Shown piece by piece: positions 59,714 through 64,000 of a stretch of 64,000 bases of DNA. The notes under the pieces are model-generated. The model did not search any database. It saw only the letters and a list, made by a program, of their open reading frames with translations, and was not told where the DNA came from. Origin of the DNA: Bacteroidales bacterium UBA5536 (GTDB lineage: Bacteria > Bacteroidota > Bacteroidia > Bacteroidales > F082); contig DINQ01000024.1 of assembly GCA_002426795.1 (NCBI GenBank), forward strand, positions 123,394-187,393. Reading direction: 5' to 3'. Numbering within the stretch: position 1 is the stretch's first letter; each line of letters opens with the position of its first letter. Made by a program: the position numbers and the translations under genes.

Positions 59714-61604
59714 ATCGCACCACAAATTTTCCTGTCTGGTGCCTACCTTCATAACTGAGCTGATACAAGTAAATTCCGCTGCTGAAAGACCTTACATCCA
59801 ACACAGCTTTGCCTGACTCCATTAGCAGGCTGGCAACTTTCCGTCCGTAAATATCGAAAATATCGATGGGTGTTGATACAGTGGTTTTATTCGCTTGCAC
59901 TTCGAAAATGATGTAGTCTTTGGCGGGGTTGGGATAAACAGCTACTGCCAGCCCTGTATCCTTTTGTTCGGGCAGTCCCACGCAGCTGTAAACCATGGTG
60001 GTTTTGGCGGTTGACCATGCCGATTCTCCGCAATCGTTCCAGGCGGCTGCGCTGATGTGTACCGGCCCCTGGTAGCTGCTGTTCCATTTTACCATGGCCT
60101 GCAGGCTATCGGCAGTGAGGGTGCCGGCCTCTGCCGGCTCAAGCAGCCAGTTGTAGCCCCATGCCGTGCTGTCTCCGGCTATTTGATAAACCGAGATGCT
60201 ATCTGTGGTGTGGCAGAGTGTATCCGGGCCGGTGGGTGGCTGGGGCGTGGCAGGCATGTAGTTGGCGCAGTCTTTGATTTCAAAAATCCACCAGTCATCA
60301 TCTATACCGAGATCGCCGTGAGGTGCACAACCCACATCGAATGATGGGCCATAATCGCTCACTGCTGCTATAACAAAGTTGTTGTCACTTTTTTTAACTG
60401 CACCAAAATATAGCTCTTCACTTCCTGCACCACCAAAACATTGCTGGGATAATAGTTCGCCTGTACTACTTAACTTTACGTACCAAATATCGTAATCAAA
60501 TTCGCTCAAACCATGATTGCCACTCACATCACCATTATTTGACCTGGTACTTCCAGCAATAATACATTCGTTATTATTTGTTTGATAAAGAATATTTGCA
60601 TATTCCGATCTGGAACCACCAAGACATTTTTGCCAGATAATATTTCCAAGAAAATCAATCTTAACAACCCAAATATCTCCATCCCCATGATTACCCGAAA
60701 TGTCACCATCATTAGAATCTACTGAACCTGTAAAAACATATCCATCCACGACTTCTAAAAGGCCCAAAACACCATCGTTGTCAGTTCCTCCATAACATCT
60801 TTGCCACTCGACATTTAGATTTGAATCCAGTTTAAATAGCACACACTCAAAAAAACCATACGAATGTGGAGTACACGTAATATTGCCTATTGCATCGTCA
60901 TGAATTGAGGAGGAGCTTGCAATCAGGTATCCACCATCAGAAGTGGCCAAAATAGCCTGTCCTTTATCTATCCAGTCAGTTCCTATGGTATAGTCCCATT
61001 CCAGTTCGCCTTCGCTGCTTATTTTAACTGCCCAGGTATCAGCCCCACCATAAGCTACGCTTACATCGCCGTCGGTTGAATAGGTCCAGCCAACAGCAAC
61101 AACCCCTCCATCAAGAGTGGGTGAAGCATTCCATATTATGTCTCCATTACTGCCTCCTACTATCTTATCCCAGATAATATTACCATCTGTATCGATTTTT
61201 ACAATCCAGAAATCTTCAGAATCTGGGTATGGGTCGTAGCTAATATCGCCATCAGAAGAGCTTGAAGATGCAATTAAATAAAAATTATTATTTTGCGTTG
61301 GTATTATTCTAAAAATATATTCTCCATTTGTCCCCCCAATGGACTTTTCCCATTCCATCATCCCATTGTTATCTACTTTTATTAACCACCCATCACCTCT
61401 ACCAATGTTTCCTGAAACATCCCCATCAGCAGAACTACTGCCACCAACAATAAGGTAGCCATCTTCCACCGCGATCATGTCATAGGCATGGTCAGATTCA
61501 CTACCACCAAAGCATTGTTGCCATACAATTTCCATATTCTGGCCATATAAAGTTGTTTGTAATAGCAGAGCAACTAAATATAATGTAGCAGTTTTCATAA
61601 TCAA
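59712..61604 (-). CDS. T9SS-secreted repeat protein (paralogue B)
   Basis: 630 residues, signal peptide MKTATLYLVALLLQTTLYGQ (start either at 61604 or the next Met, 61598). Repeats WQQCFGGSESDHAYD... about every 60 residues with D-G-D motifs (SADGDVSGN). Its N-terminal two thirds differ from paralogues A and C, while the PKD-like and T9SS sorting regions are nearly identical, as if the C-terminal cassette was homogenised by gene conversion. Secreted via type IX secretion. Confidence 0.85.
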   Translation of the reverse strand: MIMKTATLYLVALLLQTTLYGQNMEIVWQQCFGGSESDHAYDMIAVEDGYLIVGGSSSADGDVSGNIGRGDGWLIKVDNNGMMEWEKSIGGTNGEYIFRIIPTQNNNFYLIASSSSSDGDISYDPYPDSEDFWIVKIDTDGNIIWDKIVGGSNGDIIWNASPTLDGGVVAVGWTYSTDGDVSVAYGGADTWAVKISSEGELEWDYTIGTDWIDKGQAILATSDGGYLIASSSSIHDDAIGNITCTPHSYGFFECVLFKLDSNLNVEWQRCYGGTDNDGVLGLLEVVDGYVFTGSVDSNDGDISGNHGDGDIWVVKIDFLGNIIWQKCLGGSRSEYANILYQTNNNECIIAGSTRSNNGDVSGNHGLSEFDYDIWYVKLSSTGELLSQQCFGGAGSEELYFGAVKKSDNNFVIAAVSDYGPSFDVGCAPHGDLGIDDDWWIFEIKDCANYMPATPQPPTGPDTLCHTTDSISVYQIAGDSTAWGYNWLLEPAEAGTLTADSLQAMVKWNSSYQGPVHISAAAWNDCGESAWSTAKTTMVYSCVGLPEQKDTGLAVAVYPNPAKDYIIFEVQANKTTVSTPIDIFDIYGRKVASLLMESGKAVLDVRSFSSGIYLYQLSYEGRHQTGKFVVR

Positions 61605-61612
61605 CAGAATTT

Positions 61613-61650
61613 AAAAAGCACCTTGCCAATATTATGGCAAAGTGCTTTTT
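61613..61650 (-). terminator. Terminator of paralogue C
   Basis: Hairpin AAAAAGCAC (61613-61621) with GTGCTTTTT (61642-61650), and inner TTGCC / GGCAA arms; on the minus strand a T-run follows. It is 100 bases beyond the stop of 61754-63673. Confidence 0.8.
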
Positions 61651-61682
61651 TTGATTTATTTACTAATAATAATTTTCCCCCA

Positions 61683-61755
61683 GCTGGTGCGGATCTGCGA
61701 TCCGTGTCCGTATAATTTCCATTTAAAACTCCTTCCGTTCATTTTCGTTTTTCTT
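61683..61755. repeat. REP-like palindromic intergenic repeat, copy 2
   Basis: Second copy of the element at 59641-59713, with GCTGGTGCGG in place of GCTGGCGCGG and 2-3 other differences; the palindrome CGGATC...GATCCG is kept. It sits between the terminator and the stop of paralogue C. Confidence 0.8.
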
Positions 61756-63673
61756 AGCGCACAACAAATTTTCCTGCCTGGTGCCGGCCTTCATAGCTGA
61801 GCCGGTAAAAGTAAATTCCGCTGCTGAACGACCTTACATCCAACACAACTTTGCCTGTCACCATTGGCAGGCTGGCAACTTTACGGCCGTAAATATCGAA
61901 AATATCGATGGGTGTTGATACAGTGGTTTTATTCGCTTGCACTTCAAAAATGATGTAGTCTTTGGCAGGGTTGGGGTAAACAGCCACTGCCAGCCCTGTA
62001 TCCTTTTGTTCGGGCAGGCCCACGCAGCTGTAAACCATGGTGGTTTTGGCGGTTGACCATGCCGATTCTCCGCAATCGTTCCAGGCGGCTGCGCTGATGT
62101 GTGCCGGCCCCTGGTAGCTGCTGTTCCATTTTACCACCGCTTTCAGGCTGTCGGTAGTGATTGTGCCGGCCTCTGCCGGCTCAAGCAGCCAGTTGTAGCC
62201 CCATGCCGTGCTGTCTCCGGCTATTTGATAAACCGAAGTGCTATCCACAGTATGGCAAAGCGTATCAGGGCCTGTGGGTGGCTGGGGCATGGCAGGCATG
62301 TAGTTGGCGCAGTCTTTGAAGTTGAAGAGCCATACTTGTCTGCCATATTCTTCGGATACGCAAGCCATATCGCCACTCAGGAGGCTGTCGGAAAGCTTGT
62401 ATTTGCTTGCTCCGGCAGCGATAAGCCAGTTGTCGTCTGCCAATTGCAGCACATTATAAGCAGGACGTTCCGACCCTGCTCCTCCAAAACACCGGCTCCA
62501 TAGCAGCTCGCCATCTGCTGACAGGCGGCTCATCCAGATGTCATAGGTGCTATTACCTGAAGACCCCCCATGATGATAACCCTGCACATCACCGTCTGAT
62601 GACCACGTCTCTGCCACCACCATAAAGCTGCTGTCCTGCATTTGGTATATACCTGCCGATGGGTCATCGTAATTACTACCACCCAGACACTTTTGCCAAA
62701 GGATGTTTCCGATGCTGTCGATCCTTACCACCCAGATATCAGGCTTATCGCCATAGTGATAGCCCCATACATCCCCATCGTTGGGTGAATCTGTCGAAGC
62801 CAGGAAGATATAACCATTATCCAGTTCTATCACCCCTTGCATTCCATAGTCTAAGCCGCTTCCGCCGTATAACTTTTGCCATTCAATTTCCAGCTTGGCA
62901 TCCAGCTTTACAGCCCAAACATCGGATTGGCCTCCGTGGTGGTCTCCTTCCACCATGCCTTCAGCCAAGGTGGCTTTGGTAGCAAAGAAAAAACCTCCAT
63001 CGCGGGTTTCGGTTATATCAAAAATGTTGTTTTGGTCCCTATTGCCGTAAACCCTGCTGTGTAAAATTTCTCCCTCAGGATTGATAATCAATAACCAATT
63101 ATCAAGAACTCCATAGTTGACCGGAACATCCCTATCACCGGAAGTTGTAGCGCTATAAGCCAGTATATTGCCATCGCTTAACAGCTTCAGTCTTGCAGCG
63201 TATTCTTCTCCGCTTCCACCATAACAGCGTTCCCAGATGATATTGCCCTCGATGTCGATTTTTACGATCCAACGATCTCCTGCACCATGGTAAACAGACT
63301 GCACATCGCCATCGTTAGAATATGTTTTTATACTAAGGTAGTAATACCCCTGCTTGTCGGATAGTATATCTCCGGGATACTCGCCATTTGATCCGCCATA
63401 AATACGTTTCCATAAAAGATTACCTTTCTTATCAATATGATAAACAACCGCATCCCAAAAATAATCAAAGTTAGGATCAAAATTTTTTATATCTGCCAAT
63501 ATCAGATATCCCTGAGGCGTTTCTGTTATTGCAACTGCTTCTTCATACCATTCACTTCCATAACACTGTTGCCAGCTGATTTGCCAGTTGTCCTGGGCAT
63601 GCAAGGCAGTGCTGTTAAGGAAGATAATCAGAAAGAAGATAGATAATAATATATAGATTTTATTGGTTTTCAT
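61754..63673 (-). CDS. T9SS-secreted repeat protein (paralogue C)
   Basis: 639 residues, with signal peptide IYILLSIFFLIIFLNSTALHAQ. Same repeat pattern as paralogue A (WQQCYGSEWYEEAVAITETPQG...), with only scattered differences from it, then PKD-like region and T9SS type A sorting domain. Such near-identical tandem neighbours point to recent duplication. Presumably secreted to the surface; no enzymatic motif is recognisable. Confidence 0.86.
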   Translation of the reverse strand: MKTNKIYILLSIFFLIIFLNSTALHAQDNWQISWQQCYGSEWYEEAVAITETPQGYLILADIKNFDPNFDYFWDAVVYHIDKKGNLLWKRIYGGSNGEYPGDILSDKQGYYYLSIKTYSNDGDVQSVYHGAGDRWIVKIDIEGNIIWERCYGGSGEEYAARLKLLSDGNILAYSATTSGDRDVPVNYGVLDNWLLIINPEGEILHSRVYGNRDQNNIFDITETRDGGFFFATKATLAEGMVEGDHHGGQSDVWAVKLDAKLEIEWQKLYGGSGLDYGMQGVIELDNGYIFLASTDSPNDGDVWGYHYGDKPDIWVVRIDSIGNILWQKCLGGSNYDDPSAGIYQMQDSSFMVVAETWSSDGDVQGYHHGGSSGNSTYDIWMSRLSADGELLWSRCFGGAGSERPAYNVLQLADDNWLIAAGASKYKLSDSLLSGDMACVSEEYGRQVWLFNFKDCANYMPAMPQPPTGPDTLCHTVDSTSVYQIAGDSTAWGYNWLLEPAEAGTITTDSLKAVVKWNSSYQGPAHISAAAWNDCGESAWSTAKTTMVYSCVGLPEQKDTGLAVAVYPNPAKDYIIFEVQANKTTVSTPIDIFDIYGRKVASLPMVTGKVVLDVRSFSSGIYFYRLSYEGRHQAGKFVVR

Positions 63674-63699
63674 ATTTCAAAAAAAATGTTTCCCGCTAT

Positions 63700-63773
63700 G
63701 CTGGCGCGGATCTGCGATCCGTGTCCGTATAATTTCCATTTAAAACTCCTTCCGTTCATATTCGTTTTTCTTT
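63700..63773. repeat. REP-like palindromic intergenic repeat, copy 3
   Basis: Third copy, starting GCTGGCGCGGATCTGCGATCCG, upstream of paralogue C. It is not followed by a sorting-domain gene end, so the repeat is an independent element and not just a conserved gene tail. Confidence 0.78.
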
Positions 63774-64000
63774 AAGTTCTTTTCGCACAAGATATCAACT
63801 ATATATCTTGGCTGCTTTTTCGTGTAATCGTTACGCTAAGCCATTTCAGACAAAAGGATTTGATCTAGACCTTGAAGACTTACCCAAACAAATCTACAGG
63901 AGTTATTAAATAATTTACTGATTAACTGCTCTTTGCATCTTATTAAAAATATTTTATTGGCTTGTATGCCTGCTTGCCGTGTGTTCACTACAAATATAAG
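63774..64000. other. Intergenic region at the right edge
   Basis: About 227 bases without a recognised gene. At 63991-63998 CAAATATA on the plus strand is TATATTTG on the minus strand, an exact Bacteroidota -7 box, which may belong to a promoter of paralogue C with a leader of roughly 300 bases; its -33 part lies outside the window. Confidence 0.35.

Noticed and set aside
1..64000. CRISPR array
   Set aside because: No regularly spaced identical repeats of 24-40 bp with unique spacers. The REP-like copies are 2 kb apart and the iterons have 21-bp periods without spacers.

Overview
The window is almost entirely a prophage of a Bacteroidota (probably Bacteroidales-type) bacterium, followed by about 11 kb of host chromosome. 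Evidence for the host group: tail-like genes are preceded by A/T-rich leaders instead of Shine-Dalgarno sequences, several promoters fit the Bacteroidota pattern TTTG / N19-20 / TAnnTTTG, and the host end carries large secreted proteins with type IX secretion sorting domains. A tungsten-type aldehyde:ferredoxin oxidoreductase suggests an anaerobic life style. The prophage ends at a tRNA-Gly(CCC) gene (52689-52759) next to a tyrosine integrase. Its other end lies left of base 1, so lysis genes and the left attachment site are not in view.

Layout, right to left as transcribed (minus strand unless stated). 52.6-49.5 kb: lysogeny control, with integrase, a short repressor (+), a Cro-like protein, a lipoprotein (+), another small helix-turn-helix-like protein (+) and an operator-like array of TTACA boxes. 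49.5-44.8 kb: early genes, with LuxR-type regulator, HU-like protein, Sak4-like ATPase, RecB-like nuclease and DnaQ-like exonuclease. 44.85-44.5 kb: non-coding, structured, with a 140-nt tRNA-like element. 44.5-36 kb: ParB, HNH endonuclease, SNF2 helicase, Lin1244-type replication protein with three 21-bp iterons inside the gene, DnaC-like loader, VRR-NUC nuclease, a free-standing DnaA domain IV and an RNA polymerase alpha-CTD-like protein. 35.6-29.7 kb: a sodium:solute symporter, a small outer-membrane-barrel protein and a quartet of two PAPS-reductase-like and two ParB-like proteins (IbrA/IbrB-type). 29.7-25.4 kb: terminase small and large subunits, portal, minor head protein.

25.2-14.7 kb: a cargo island that splits the head operon between the minor head gene and the scaffold-like gene. 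It encodes a NACHT NTPase, an EcoRI-type methylase overlapping a DUF262-HNH nuclease gene, and on the plus strand an m4C/m6A methyltransferase followed by a PD-(D/E)XK-like protein and a MORC/MutL-like GHKL ATPase, plus an HsdM-like methylase fragment, a SymE-like protein and small unknown genes. Three DNA methyltransferases and three probable anti-phage systems lie within 10.5 kb.

14.6-0 kb: scaffold, a probable decoration protein, major capsid, connectors, tail tube, a G/GT-type frameshifted tail chaperone, tape measure, distal tail and hub proteins, and two fibre proteins. The last fibre gene is the target of a diversity-generating retroelement (DGR): its 3' end (561-676) is a variable copy of a template at 364-479 with 20 differences, all at template adenines, and the 5' end of a reverse transcriptase gene runs off the window at base 1.

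52.9-64 kb, host: a TylF-like methyltransferase, a SanA/YdcF-like membrane protein, a ThiS-ThiF pair divergent from an aldehyde:ferredoxin oxidoreductase gene, and three tandem T9SS-secreted paralogues separated by REP-like palindromic repeats.
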